The notes under the pieces: model-generated | Database searches by the model: none | Seen by the model: the letters and a program-made list of their open reading frames with translations, nothing else | Told to the model about the DNA's origin: nothing | Assembly (NCBI GenBank): GCA_903826575.1 | Contig: CAIKEU010000029.1 | Location: 1 to 64,000 of the forward strand | Length of the DNA stretch: 64,000 bases | Reading direction: 5' to 3' | Origin: an uncultured bacterium | GTDB lineage: Bacteria; Actinomycetota; Actinomycetes; S36-B12; CAIYMF01 | Shown here: piece after piece, positions 8,417 to 16,588 of the stretch | Layout of the letters: every line of letters begins with the position of its first letter | Position numbering within the stretch: the first letter of the stretch is position 1 | Program-made: the position numbers and the translations under genes

Positions 8417-9301
8417 TTACTTGCCGATACCGGCAGTAAGTCCATTGATCAAGAACCGCTGAAAAACCAAGTAAACCAAGATCGCCGGAATCGCACTCAT
8501 GATTGAGCCGGCCATCAACACCGGAATGTCCGTCGTACGTCCCGCGGCAAGTGCACCTAGCCCTACCGTGATGGTGCGCTGCTGCGGGTTTTGCAAGAAC
8601 AGCAACCCGACGAGAAGGTCGTCCCAGATCTGAATGAACTGCAACACCGTGATCGTGATGAGCGCGGGTGTGGAAAGCGGCAGAGCGATCCGTCGAAAGA
8701 CCTGTGCGTAGGAAAGCCCATCGACAATCCCCGCCTCAACCAACTCGTCTGGAATGCTGCGGTAGTAAGCGGTCATCAGAAAGGTTGCGAACGGAGTGCC
8801 CAACGCTGCGTACACAATGACTGCGCCAACGTACGTATTGAGCAAATGCAGATGAGCAATGTTGACGTAGACCGGGATGATGATCGACTGCACAGGGATC
8901 AGCATCGCGGCGACAACACCCATCAGCACGAAGCCGGACATGCGGAACTGCAACTTTGCGAAGGAGAATCCCGCCAGGCTGCTGACGAACAGAATCAGCA
9001 GGATCGCAGCCGCGGAAACAATCGTCGAGTTGACCATTTGCTGGCCCCACGGCAGCGCCTTGCTCAACGCAGTCCACGAAGCCAGCGAGTGTCCACCGCC
9101 ATGCAAAAACTGGTCATTGGACTTCAACGACGTATCGATCATGAAGTAGAACGGGTAGAGCATGACGATGGCGATGAGGACCATCAAGGCGAAGAGCAAT
9201 ATCTGCTTCACCGGTGAACGGCGGCTACGTCGCTTAGGCATCTGATCTGAATCAGACCCTGCATCAGCCGGTCCGAACTCGTCGGCGGTCAACGTGGACA
9301 T
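8417..9301 (-). CDS. ABC sugar transporter permease, MalG/CUT1 type
   Basis: The 294-residue membrane protein has an acidic then basic cytoplasmic N terminus of about 30 residues, six hydrophobic segments and an EAA loop (ELVEAGIVDGLSYAQ, ending IALPL). It pairs with the permease just upstream in the second CUT1 importer of the window. GGAGG precedes its ATG at 9301, within the end of the upstream gene (stop at 9304). Its C terminus ends LTAGIGK, as does the MalG-like protein of the first operon, so the two importers are related. No ATPase gene is present nearby. Confidence 0.9.
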   Translation of the reverse strand: MSTLTADEFGPADAGSDSDQMPKRRSRRSPVKQILLFALMVLIAIVMLYPFYFMIDTSLKSNDQFLHGGGHSLASWTALSKALPWGQQMVNSTIVSAAAILLILFVSSLAGFSFAKLQFRMSGFVLMGVVAAMLIPVQSIIIPVYVNIAHLHLLNTYVGAVIVYAALGTPFATFLMTAYYRSIPDELVEAGIVDGLSYAQVFRRIALPLSTPALITITVLQFIQIWDDLLVGLLFLQNPQQRTITVGLGALAAGRTTDIPVLMAGSIMSAIPAILVYLVFQRFLINGLTAGIGK

Positions 9302-9303
9302 GG

Positions 9304-10227
9304 TTAGTCCTCCGACCGCAGTAGGCGCAGTTGAACAAGTCCAACCACAGCCATGATGACGAACAGAATGATTCCGAGCATCGCACCCGTTCCAAAAAGG
9401 CCACGCGCAAACGCAGTTTGGTAAACGAAGAATTCAAGGGTTGTCGTGCCGTATCCGGGCCCGCCACCAGTCATCACAAAGATCAAACTGAACAGAGCGG
9501 TGAACGCGCTAATCAACGTGAGAACTGATGCGAACTGAATGAATCTTTTGAGCTGAGGAAGGCTGATGTGCCACAGGATTTTCCACGCACCCGCGCCATC
9601 AACCTTCGCGGCTTCAGACAACGATGCATCGAGAGTGGCCATACCCGTTAAGAAAATAATGGTGTTTGTGCCGAGCATCGACCAGACGAATGTCAACGCA
9701 ACTGCCAGCAACGCTTGATGCTCGTCAGACAGCATGTCCGTCTGGATGAAACCGAGGCCAAACCCGCTCAGCAGATGATTGAGAACACCATCCGCGGCGA
9801 AGAATCGAAGTGCCACCATGCCAATGACAACCCACGAGATTGCCGTCGGTAGGAAGTAGATAGAACGGAAAACCTGCCAGCCTGCCACCCGCTCGTTAAG
9901 CAGATACGCAATTCCCATCGGGATCATCACGGCGACCGGAACTGCAAAAAGCAAAAGTGCATTGTTGAGTAGAACTCGCCAAAAGATGGGGTTCTGAAAC
10001 TCGTGCAGATAGGTAGAGGGGCCGATCCAATGTGCCGTCAGACCATTCCAGTCAGTCATGGAGTAGTAGGTAGCCTGAACGATCGGAATTCCCAAGACAA
10101 GCAAGACGAGGATGACCGCAGGCGCAGCCATCACGATGCCCGAACGAGCTCGACGCTTGGCGATCACCGAACGACCACGACGAGGCTGCGAAATCGACGA
10201 TGTCGATGACGCCGTCGCACTACTCAC
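9304..10227 (-). CDS. ABC sugar transporter permease, MalF/CUT1 type
   Basis: The 307-residue permease has a Ser/Thr-rich then Arg-rich N terminus, six hydrophobic segments and an EAA loop (LSEAAKVDGAGAWK, ending ISLPQL). I prefer the GTG at 10227, which has GGAG 8 bases upstream, to an earlier in-frame start at 10254. It lies downstream of the binding-protein gene, separated by a strong hairpin, and two bases from the second permease. It forms half of the membrane channel of the importer feeding the oxidative sugar cluster. Confidence 0.88.
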   Translation of the reverse strand: MSSATASSTSSISQPRRGRSVIAKRRARSGIVMAAPAVILVLLVLGIPIVQATYYSMTDWNGLTAHWIGPSTYLHEFQNPIFWRVLLNNALLLFAVPVAVMIPMGIAYLLNERVAGWQVFRSIYFLPTAISWVVIGMVALRFFAADGVLNHLLSGFGLGFIQTDMLSDEHQALLAVALTFVWSMLGTNTIIFLTGMATLDASLSEAAKVDGAGAWKILWHISLPQLKRFIQFASVLTLISAFTALFSLIFVMTGGGPGYGTTTLEFFVYQTAFARGLFGTGAMLGIILFVIMAVVGLVQLRLLRSED

Positions 10228-10292
10228 CGAAGTCGCTCCAATCAACAGAAACAAAAGTTCGAGGCGGGTCTAACGTGCGCGCGATGTACGCA

Positions 10293-10329
10293 ATGTGTGG
10301 TGGGAGCCACGACGGCTCCCACCACACAT
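10293..10329 (-). other. Strong intercistronic hairpin between binding-protein and permease genes
   Basis: Perfect 16-base-pair stem, ATGTGTGGTGGGAGCC pairing with its exact complement, and a 5-base loop. It starts 11 bases after the binding-protein stop. On the transcribed minus strand there is no T-run after it. In ABC operons such hairpins usually protect the 3' end of the binding-protein mRNA or partly terminate, so that binding protein is made in excess of permease. Confidence 0.75.
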
Positions 10330-10340
10330 CAACACAATGA

Positions 10341-11654
10341 CTACGAGTAGTCAGCTCCACGCTTATCTGGCGACAGGTTCTGCCAGGCGGTGTTGAGCTG
10401 GTTCAACCCATCGGTTGGAGACGTCTTACCGGCAAGCACCGAAGGTAGAACCTTGCTACCAGCGTCTACGACATCGCCCTGAACAACGTTGTCGAGCATT
10501 GGGTAGCGGGTGAAGCCCTGGTTTTCGGCAAAGTCGAGCATTTGCTGATTGACCGGGTTCGTCGTCGTTGCACCGTTGATGTCTGGGATCAGACCTGCGT
10601 CATTGATGGCCTTGACACCAGCATCAGAGGTCATGAAGGCCAAGAAGTCGGCGGCTTCTTTCTGGTGCTGGGAGTAACTCGTGATGCCGAATCCGTCACC
10701 GGGGTACTCCACGACACCCTTGATCGGAGTGTCCGAGAATGGCGGCACAAACGCGGCCACGTTGTCCTTCATAGCGTCGGTGAACTTCTGGGTATCCCAT
10801 GTACCGTCGATGATCATCGCGGCCTTACCCGAAGTGAAGTCATCGAGATTGTTGGTCTTAGTCAGGATGTCGGTGTTCGTGCACCCTGACTTCTCCAAGT
10901 TTGCCCACTTGGTGAACTGGGCGATGTTTTCTGGCGAGTTCCAGGCGATCTTGCCGTTGTACAGGTCCTTCCACTGATCGACCGAGTACTTACCGATCAT
11001 CAAGTAGCTCGAGTCGTACCAAGGGTAAAACTCTGCGCCGAGAGCCTGGCCACCATTGCCGTAGACCAGCGGAGTGAATCCGGCCGCCTTGAGCTTTGTG
11101 CAGGCCGCACCAAGCTCATCCCACGTGGTGGGCACTGTAGCGACGCCGGCCTTAGTGAAATCGGCCTTGTTGTAGAAGCCGATGTAGAACTGCTTCTCCA
11201 GCGGCATCACGTACGGGCCGTTGTCCTTGTTGAACCCATCGGCCGTCCACTCCAAGCCCTGAACCTTGCTCAGCGTATCGGCAGGAATGAGATCCTTCAG
11301 ATTCGTCAGGAACGACTTGTATTGAAGGGTGAAAAGGCCTGTCCACATAACCGCAAGGTCCGGGCCAGACTGCGAGACGGCGGCGGCCTGTAGCAGGGAG
11401 AAGTAGTTATCACCGGGCTGACTGACCAGATTGATCGTTACGTTCGGGTGGGCGGCCTCGTACGCCTTCACCAGATTTTGCGTGGCCGTCGCGTTTTGCT
11501 CGGTACCGTAGTTATGCCACAGCGTGAGCGTGACCGGCGCCGCCGACGCACCGGATGCATCCGGTGACGCAGTCCCCGATCCACCACCACTTGAACATGC
11601 GGCGAGAACCACAGCGGATGCCGCTGCGACTGCCATGAGAGTGAGCTTGCGCAC
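10341..11654 (-). CDS. Extracellular sugar-binding lipoprotein of second CUT1 ABC transporter
   Basis: This family 1 solute-binding protein has a short lipoprotein signal peptide (VRKLTLMAVAAASAVVLAAC, lipidated Cys 20 from the chosen start) and a Gly/Ser linker. A binding domain follows with LWHNYG near the start and several aromatic residues for sugar stacking. I prefer the GTG at 11654, four bases after GGAGG, because it gives a normal 19-residue signal peptide. An ATG at 11726 overlapping the dehydratase stop (ATGA) is the alternative and would add 24 residues. It follows the IlvD/Edd dehydratase gene and precedes two permeases. The imported compound is probably the sugar or sugar acid degraded by the surrounding enzymes. 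Confidence 0.88.
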   Translation of the reverse strand: MRKLTLMAVAAASAVVLAACSSGGGSGTASPDASGASAAPVTLTLWHNYGTEQNATATQNLVKAYEAAHPNVTINLVSQPGDNYFSLLQAAAVSQSGPDLAVMWTGLFTLQYKSFLTNLKDLIPADTLSKVQGLEWTADGFNKDNGPYVMPLEKQFYIGFYNKADFTKAGVATVPTTWDELGAACTKLKAAGFTPLVYGNGGQALGAEFYPWYDSSYLMIGKYSVDQWKDLYNGKIAWNSPENIAQFTKWANLEKSGCTNTDILTKTNNLDDFTSGKAAMIIDGTWDTQKFTDAMKDNVAAFVPPFSDTPIKGVVEYPGDGFGITSYSQHQKEAADFLAFMTSDAGVKAINDAGLIPDINGATTTNPVNQQMLDFAENQGFTRYPMLDNVVQGDVVDAGSKVLPSVLAGKTSPTDGLNQLNTAWQNLSPDKRGADYS

Positions 11655-11722
11655 CTGTCCTCCAGTTGTACGTACATTGACGAGTTTTCTACCTGGTTGT
11701 TCCTTACTGGACTTACGTGACG

Positions 11723-13438
11723 TCATGACCTTCCCACCACCGGTGGCACAAATACGCGTGCCTCGGGCGTGTCCGCTCTCAAGAAATCGAGATCGCATCC
11801 AAGATCGGCCTGGGTGACATGCTGTTGGTAGAGCATGGGCCAACCACGAATGTGGGCGGACACCGGCGGTGTCCACTGAGTCCGTCGACGGTCCATTTCG
11901 TCCTCAGGAACGTCGAGATCAAGAGTGCCAGCGATCGCATCGAGAGTGATGATGTCTCCATCACGCACGAAGGCAAGTGGTCCACCGACGGCAGCCTCCG
12001 GCGCAGTGTGCAGAACACACGTACCGAACGACGTACCACTCATGCGCGCGTCTGTGACGCGCACCATGTCGCGCACGCCAGCGGCAGCTAACTTGGCCGG
12101 GATGGGGATCATCCCCCACTCGGGCATACCGGGTACGGCCACCGGCCCTGCTCCACCAAAAACCAACACAGTCTCAGGGGACACTGTCAACGCCTCGTCG
12201 TCGATACGTGCGCGCATGTCGTTATAGGAATGGAATACCAGAGCCGGGCCACTGTGCCTTAAAAGATGCGGGCTTGCGGCGGAGATCTTGATCAATGCAC
12301 CTCGGGGCGCCAGGCTGCCGCGGACAACGGCAAAGGCCCCATCGTCAAACATCGGCTCGCTGATAGAACGAATGGCGGCACCTCGCGGGAGGGCCTGGGC
12401 CGCTTCGATTGCCCACGTGTGTCCTGATGCGGTGGGCGCAGCATCGTCGAATCGGTCGCCCAATTCGCGCACCATTGCCGGCACACCGCCAGAATCGTGG
12501 AAGTCCTGAATCAGTAGTGAACCGGACGGCTCAACATCGGCCAGGACCGGCACGGTCTGCGCTATCTGCCCGACGTCGTCCAATGTGATCTGGGACGCCG
12601 TCCGCCCAGCGATTGCCAGTAGGTGCAAAACCGCATTCGTCGACCCACCACATGCACTCAACATCCGAATCGCATTCGCGAAAGCAGTGTCCGTGAGGAT
12701 TGCCGACGGCCGCACGTCGTCCTTCACCATGGCGACGATGCGCTCGCCAGTAGCGTAGGCAGCTGCGACTCGTTCGGGGTGATCAGCCGGGATCGACGCG
12801 CTACCCGGTAGGCACATCCCCAACGTCTCGGTCACAATCGCCATAGACGATGCAGTGCCCATTGTGTTGCAGGCACCCTGGCCGCAGTTCAAGCACGATT
12901 CGAATTCAGCCCAGTCCGCATCGCTCATCTCGCCCGTGCGATGTTGTTCCCACGCCCGCCATAAATCAGTGCCAGTTCCCACTCTCTTACCGCGGAACTT
13001 CGCGATGGGACGAGCGCCACCGGTGAGGACAAGTGTCGGCACATCGGTCGACACCGCGCCCATGATCGCGCCGGGCACCGACTTATCGCAATTGGCGAGC
13101 AGGACAACGCCGTCAATGGGATACGAGCGGATGTATTCCTCAACCTCCATCGCCAACAGGTTGCGATAGAGAAGAGCCGAGGGCTTCATGAGATCTTCGC
13201 CCATACTCATCACCGAGAAGACGACAGGAATTCCCCCGGCGGCAATGATTCCTCGGCGAACATCGTCAGCTAACGCTCGTAGCGGCAGGTTGCACGGGTT
13301 GAGGTCTGACGATGAATCCGCGATACCAATGATTGGCCGGGTGTCGTTTGCTTGAATATCCAAGCCAGAGGTCCGCAGAGCAACGCGATGCGCCACCGCA
13401 ACTTCATCATCACCTGCGAACCATTCGCTACTTCTCAT
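11723..13438 (-). CDS. IlvD/Edd-family sugar-acid dehydratase
   Basis: The 571-residue Fe-S dehydratase has the three cluster cysteines of the family: NPCN (Cys 49), NCDKS (Cys 117, followed by the Mg-binding Lys 119) and GACNTMGTASSM (Cys 190). The family dehydrates dihydroxy acids or aldonates to 2-keto-3-deoxy acids. With lactonase, DHDPS-family and semialdehyde dehydrogenase genes nearby, an aldonate (pentonate-like) dehydratase is more likely than isoleucine/valine biosynthesis. Two in-frame ATGs follow AGAGGAGGA; the one at 13438 has the better 7-base spacing. It is third in a minus-strand operon that continues into the ABC transporter genes. Confidence 0.87.
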   Translation of the reverse strand: MRSSEWFAGDDEVAVAHRVALRTSGLDIQANDTRPIIGIADSSSDLNPCNLPLRALADDVRRGIIAAGGIPVVFSVMSMGEDLMKPSALLYRNLLAMEVEEYIRSYPIDGVVLLANCDKSVPGAIMGAVSTDVPTLVLTGGARPIAKFRGKRVGTGTDLWRAWEQHRTGEMSDADWAEFESCLNCGQGACNTMGTASSMAIVTETLGMCLPGSASIPADHPERVAAAYATGERIVAMVKDDVRPSAILTDTAFANAIRMLSACGGSTNAVLHLLAIAGRTASQITLDDVGQIAQTVPVLADVEPSGSLLIQDFHDSGGVPAMVRELGDRFDDAAPTASGHTWAIEAAQALPRGAAIRSISEPMFDDGAFAVVRGSLAPRGALIKISAASPHLLRHSGPALVFHSYNDMRARIDDEALTVSPETVLVFGGAGPVAVPGMPEWGMIPIPAKLAAAGVRDMVRVTDARMSGTSFGTCVLHTAPEAAVGGPLAFVRDGDIITLDAIAGTLDLDVPEDEMDRRRTQWTPPVSAHIRGWPMLYQQHVTQADLGCDLDFLRADTPEARVFVPPVVGRS

Positions 13439-13495
13439 CGCCATTCCTCCTCTCACGTCCGTCGTTACGGTTTCCAGCTCGGCCGTCCGTTCTCC

Positions 13496-14416
13496 TTACA
13501 GCTCAGGGATTCCCAGCCCTGGCGCGCCTGGCTTGGACTGCGTGATCGACACACCAGAGCGCTCAAGCCATTCCATGGAGATTTGCGCGCGACGCACCTT
13601 CTCACGTCCGATAATTTCTGCATCCGCCTGCAGATGCATTCCGGACGGGTAAATAGCGCGAGAGTTGCGAAGCCCAAACTTCGCATACAGTGGCGCAGCA
13701 ACCGTCACGAGGTCGGCTACCTGTTCGCCACGAACAACGCCACCGAGTCCGTCTGGCGCTTCGACGTACAGATCGAGCGGAAGATCGGTGACAGAACGCA
13801 TCTCCGCAAGTTCGTGCAGCGTCAGATCCGTCGGCAAATTGACGGTGTAGGCGCCGAGCGATGCCAGCACCCCGAGCGTCGCAGCGTTAGATGGAGCCAG
13901 CATGACGGACACTTTCCACACCACTGAGGCGGGAATCTCTCCTCGAACTTGTGCTTGCTTAAGCACGTTGAGCAGGCCGAGGTCTGCGATCAAGAAGCCG
14001 CGAATCCCGCAGTCGATGGCTCGCAAGACATCCTCTACGGCATATCGGAGTTGACGCATTCCGCGGATCGCACCGCCAAGGGCCGGGCCCTCGGGTGAAC
14101 GCGACATGGCCTGCGTCCCCCACTCTTCGCGGGGACCGACGAACAGCGAGATCTCGAGCCCGGCATCAGCAGCGATTCGAGACATCTCACGCAGCTCATC
14201 AAGGGTGTGAAGCATCGCCCCACTTCCCTGTGAAACTCGATTGACGACAACACCGCGTTTGGCGGCCTCATCGAGAACTGCACTGAGAACACCCGGACCT
14301 TCCACCGAGGGGATCTCGATGCGCATGTGAGCACCGTCGGGGAAGCGCGACGAACTCGCCGCGGGAACCGATTCCACCGGCAACCCCGCAGTCGAAATGA
14401 TCTGATCTGAAATCAC
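13496..14416 (-). CDS. U32-like TIM-barrel protein of unknown function in sugar-acid cluster
   Basis: The 306-residue protein resembles uncharacterised actinobacterial proteins related to the U32 peptidase/TIM-barrel group, though I am not certain of the family. Barrel-like segments are visible: MRIEIPSVEGPGVLSAVL, LEISLFVGPREEW, GIRGFLIADLGLLNVL, VWKVSVMLAPSNAATL and YTVNLPTDLT, then FGLRNSRAIYPSGMHL near the C terminus. No signal peptide is seen. The GTG at 14416 follows AAGGGA with a 7-base spacer. It lies between the degenerate M24 gene and the dehydratase gene in one operon and probably acts on a pathway intermediate rather than on peptides. That is inference. Confidence 0.6.
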   Translation of the reverse strand: MISDQIISTAGLPVESVPAASSSRFPDGAHMRIEIPSVEGPGVLSAVLDEAAKRGVVVNRVSQGSGAMLHTLDELREMSRIAADAGLEISLFVGPREEWGTQAMSRSPEGPALGGAIRGMRQLRYAVEDVLRAIDCGIRGFLIADLGLLNVLKQAQVRGEIPASVVWKVSVMLAPSNAATLGVLASLGAYTVNLPTDLTLHELAEMRSVTDLPLDLYVEAPDGLGGVVRGEQVADLVTVAAPLYAKFGLRNSRAIYPSGMHLQADAEIIGREKVRRAQISMEWLERSGVSITQSKPGAPGLGIPEL

Positions 14417-14444
14417 ATCAAAATCCCTTCATTTATCGTGCTTG

Positions 14445-15608
14445 TCATACGTCATTACGTTTCAAGACCATCGGGCGCGGCAGCACGACATCGGAATCCA
14501 TCGGCCATCGGGAAGAATCTGTCACCAGTTCTACTCCACCCGCGGTAACGAGGTAGGTGTCTTCATCTTTCAATCCTCCAGCAAGGCTGGGGTTCCATGC
14601 CATCGCCGTATTTTCGCCGATTTGCTGATCCCACCATGGGTTGTCGTGCTGAACTGGCGCGATCTCGAATTCCCGTTGAGCGTAACCAATAGGGCCGCCC
14701 TGATAGTGCTCGCGCCAGACGCCAGCATGACCATGCGAGGAGTACGAATCAGCCAAGCTGCCAAGAACCGAGCCATACGTCGCACCCGGCACACCTGCTC
14801 TGAGCACATCACGATGAATTGCTCGCGGGACATCAAGTTGGGCTTCGAATTCAGATGTGTCTCCCGCCGAGACATAACGCGTTAACGCGACATGCAGCCC
14901 TTGATAGCGCGCGACCAAAACAGCCATCACTCGGTCATGTGTTGCTTCACCAACCGCCACCGGGTGACGGTAACGACGTAGCCGATCATCTGCCCCAACG
15001 AGTAAGACCGGCGCATCACCACCGAACTGTTCAACGAAGTTTGCGATTCGGCCGGCGATGGCAGTATCTGTTTCGCCTGGCTGCCACGTCCGAAGCGCAT
15101 CCTCCACGGCACGAGCTGCGTTTTGACCGAGGGTGCGCAGTCTGGCCCGTTCATCCTCGTCCAGTGCTAGGCGAATACGCGTCAACTCATGGTCGAGGTC
15201 GTGGGCGAACGCTGGATGTCCATCACTTCCGATCTGCGTCACGGGCGAACCAAGCGCGTCGCAAGCCGCCGTCACTAACGCGTTGGCATCCCACCACGGC
15301 ACGACAACGAGATCGACACCCGCCGGCAAGAGCTCCTCGCGAACGCGGTGTTCTTCCACCTCGGTTGTGATCACGGTTTGAGAATCCGGGCCGATCACAA
15401 CCCACACGGTGTCGATCCCAGCAGTGCGATCAATGGGTGGATTAATGCCGGGGATCGCCCACGCCACCGGTCCCGGCCTAGTGAGCACGATGCCGGCTAA
15501 TTCTGCGGCCGTTTCTGCTGCTGCGCTGGCATCATGACTGCCAGAGTGCACTGCTGTTAGCAAGGTGCGCGCACGTGTGAGAGAGCTCGAAGGTGGTACT
15601 AGCACCAT
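14445..15608 (-). CDS. M24 (creatinase/Xaa-Pro peptidase) fold protein lacking most metal ligands
   Basis: The 387-residue protein has an N-terminal creatinase-type domain and a C-terminal pita-bread domain recognisable from PVLLVGADDRLRRYRHP, ARYQGLHVALTRYVS, EHYQGGPIGYAQREF and DEDTYLVTAGGVELVT. Of the five metal ligands of active M24 enzymes, both aspartates, the histidine and the first glutamate look replaced; only the last Glu (DEDT) seems kept. It is therefore probably not a normal metallopeptidase. The ATG at 15608 follows AGGGAG. It is the first gene of the minus-strand operon and faces the IclR gene, so it belongs to the sugar-acid regulon. Function unknown. Confidence 0.7.
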   Translation of the reverse strand: MVLVPPSSSLTRARTLLTAVHSGSHDASAAAETAAELAGIVLTRPGPVAWAIPGINPPIDRTAGIDTVWVVIGPDSQTVITTEVEEHRVREELLPAGVDLVVVPWWDANALVTAACDALGSPVTQIGSDGHPAFAHDLDHELTRIRLALDEDERARLRTLGQNAARAVEDALRTWQPGETDTAIAGRIANFVEQFGGDAPVLLVGADDRLRRYRHPVAVGEATHDRVMAVLVARYQGLHVALTRYVSAGDTSEFEAQLDVPRAIHRDVLRAGVPGATYGSVLGSLADSYSSHGHAGVWREHYQGGPIGYAQREFEIAPVQHDNPWWDQQIGENTAMAWNPSLAGGLKDEDTYLVTAGGVELVTDSSRWPMDSDVVLPRPMVLKRNDV

Positions 15609-15625
15609 GACCCACTCCCTGCTAT

Positions 15626-15736
15626 GTTCGGCTGTGCAGAACCCCGTTCGTCGAATCGCTTGAGCCAACCAGTGATCGGCGAGCAAGTCAAGGATGTACG
15701 TTCGGCTCCTACGCGAGTTGTACGGCACTGCCGAAC
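15626..15736. promoter_or_regulatory. Divergent promoter region with repeated GTTCGGC half-sites, candidate IclR operators
   Basis: The 140-base gap between the divergent M24-like and IclR genes carries GTTCGGC at 15626-15632 and 15700-15706 and the inverse GCCGAAC at 15730-15736. The last two form an inverted pair close to the IclR start. IclR proteins often bind such spaced sites in divergent promoters, so these may control both halves of the cluster. Confidence 0.4.
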
Positions 15737-15748
15737 ACAAGGGATGAG

Positions 15749-16588
15749 ATGAGCACAGACACCGGTCATGACCAAAGTAAGTCCAAGACCTCCGCGGAAC
15801 CCCGCGATCGATACACCGTCGGGAGCGTGGCTCGCGCACTCACCGTTCTGGACACAGTCGCTGCCGCCCCCGATGAGGGCATCTCGGTCTCGGAGATTGC
15901 CCGCGCACTCGGTACCTCGAAATCGACGGCGTTTTCACTTGTTCGTACTCTCGTTCACCGAGGTTTTTTACGTGAGGTTCTGCCCGGCCCGCGCTATCAC
16001 CTCGGCATGGCACTTGTTCGGCTCGGCGATCAGGCAAATCGTGGATTTCCGCTCGGCCGCGTGTGCGAACCGGTGCTCTTGCAACTGAGCCGAGACACTG
16101 GCCTAACTACTCGGGCCGCAATCTCTGATCAGGGTTATCCGATCTTCATCGCACGAGTCGATTCCCCTGGTGCCATCAGATTTCACACCGCTCTTGGCGT
16201 TCGCGAACTCCCGCACACGAGTTCGGCAGGAAAGGCAATCCTGTCGCAGATGTCACGCGGTGATCTCGAGGCCCTCATTGCCGAAACGGGCTTGCCTCGG
16301 CGGACTCGAAAGACAATCACGACGCTGGCCGATCTCGAACTCGACCTTGAAGCTACCCGACGTCGTGGATACGCCATCGACGATGAAGAGGATGTCGAAG
16401 GCATTTTTTGTATCGCTGCCCACTTCGTTGACCGCACGGGCAAGGTAACTGGCGCGGTTAGCGCAACCGGGATCAAGCTTGATCAGAGCTCGCGTCAGAT
16501 CGAAGAACTAGGTCAGGCCGTGCAGCGAGCAGCCGAAGCTGTGAGCGCACTTGTCAGCGACAGTGGTCGCAGAGGGATGATGCTGTAA
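15749..16588 (+). CDS. IclR-family transcriptional regulator
   Basis: The 279-residue protein has an N-terminal winged helix-turn-helix (about residues 25-85; ISVSEIARALGTSKSTAFSLVRTLVHRGFL) and a C-terminal IclR effector domain (GLTTRAAISDQGYPIFIARVDS, ELPHTSSAGKAIL, GYAIDDEEDVEGIFCIA). The conserved effector-pocket region looks intact. The ATG at 15749 follows AAGGGATGAG. Its TAA overlaps the ATG of the alcohol dehydrogenase (TAATG), so it heads a tight four-gene operon. It most likely senses a sugar acid or keto acid of the pathway and controls both the divergent operon and its own. Confidence 0.9.
   Translation: MSTDTGHDQSKSKTSAEPRDRYTVGSVARALTVLDTVAAAPDEGISVSEIARALGTSKSTAFSLVRTLVHRGFLREVLPGPRYHLGMALVRLGDQANRGFPLGRVCEPVLLQLSRDTGLTTRAAISDQGYPIFIARVDSPGAIRFHTALGVRELPHTSSAGKAILSQMSRGDLEALIAETGLPRRTRKTITTLADLELDLEATRRRGYAIDDEEDVEGIFCIAAHFVDRTGKVTGAVSATGIKLDQSSRQIEELGQAVQRAAEAVSALVSDSGRRGMML

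Noticed and set aside
11655-11876. N-terminal extension of the second sugar-binding protein into the dehydratase gene
   Set aside because: The longest version overlaps the dehydratase by over 150 bases and would bury the lipoprotein signal peptide. Only the ATG at 11726 remains as a real alternative to 11654.
14445-15608. Calling the M24-fold protein an active Xaa-Pro aminopeptidase
   Set aside because: Four of five expected metal ligands look replaced when compared by eye with the intact set in the map product at 38277.
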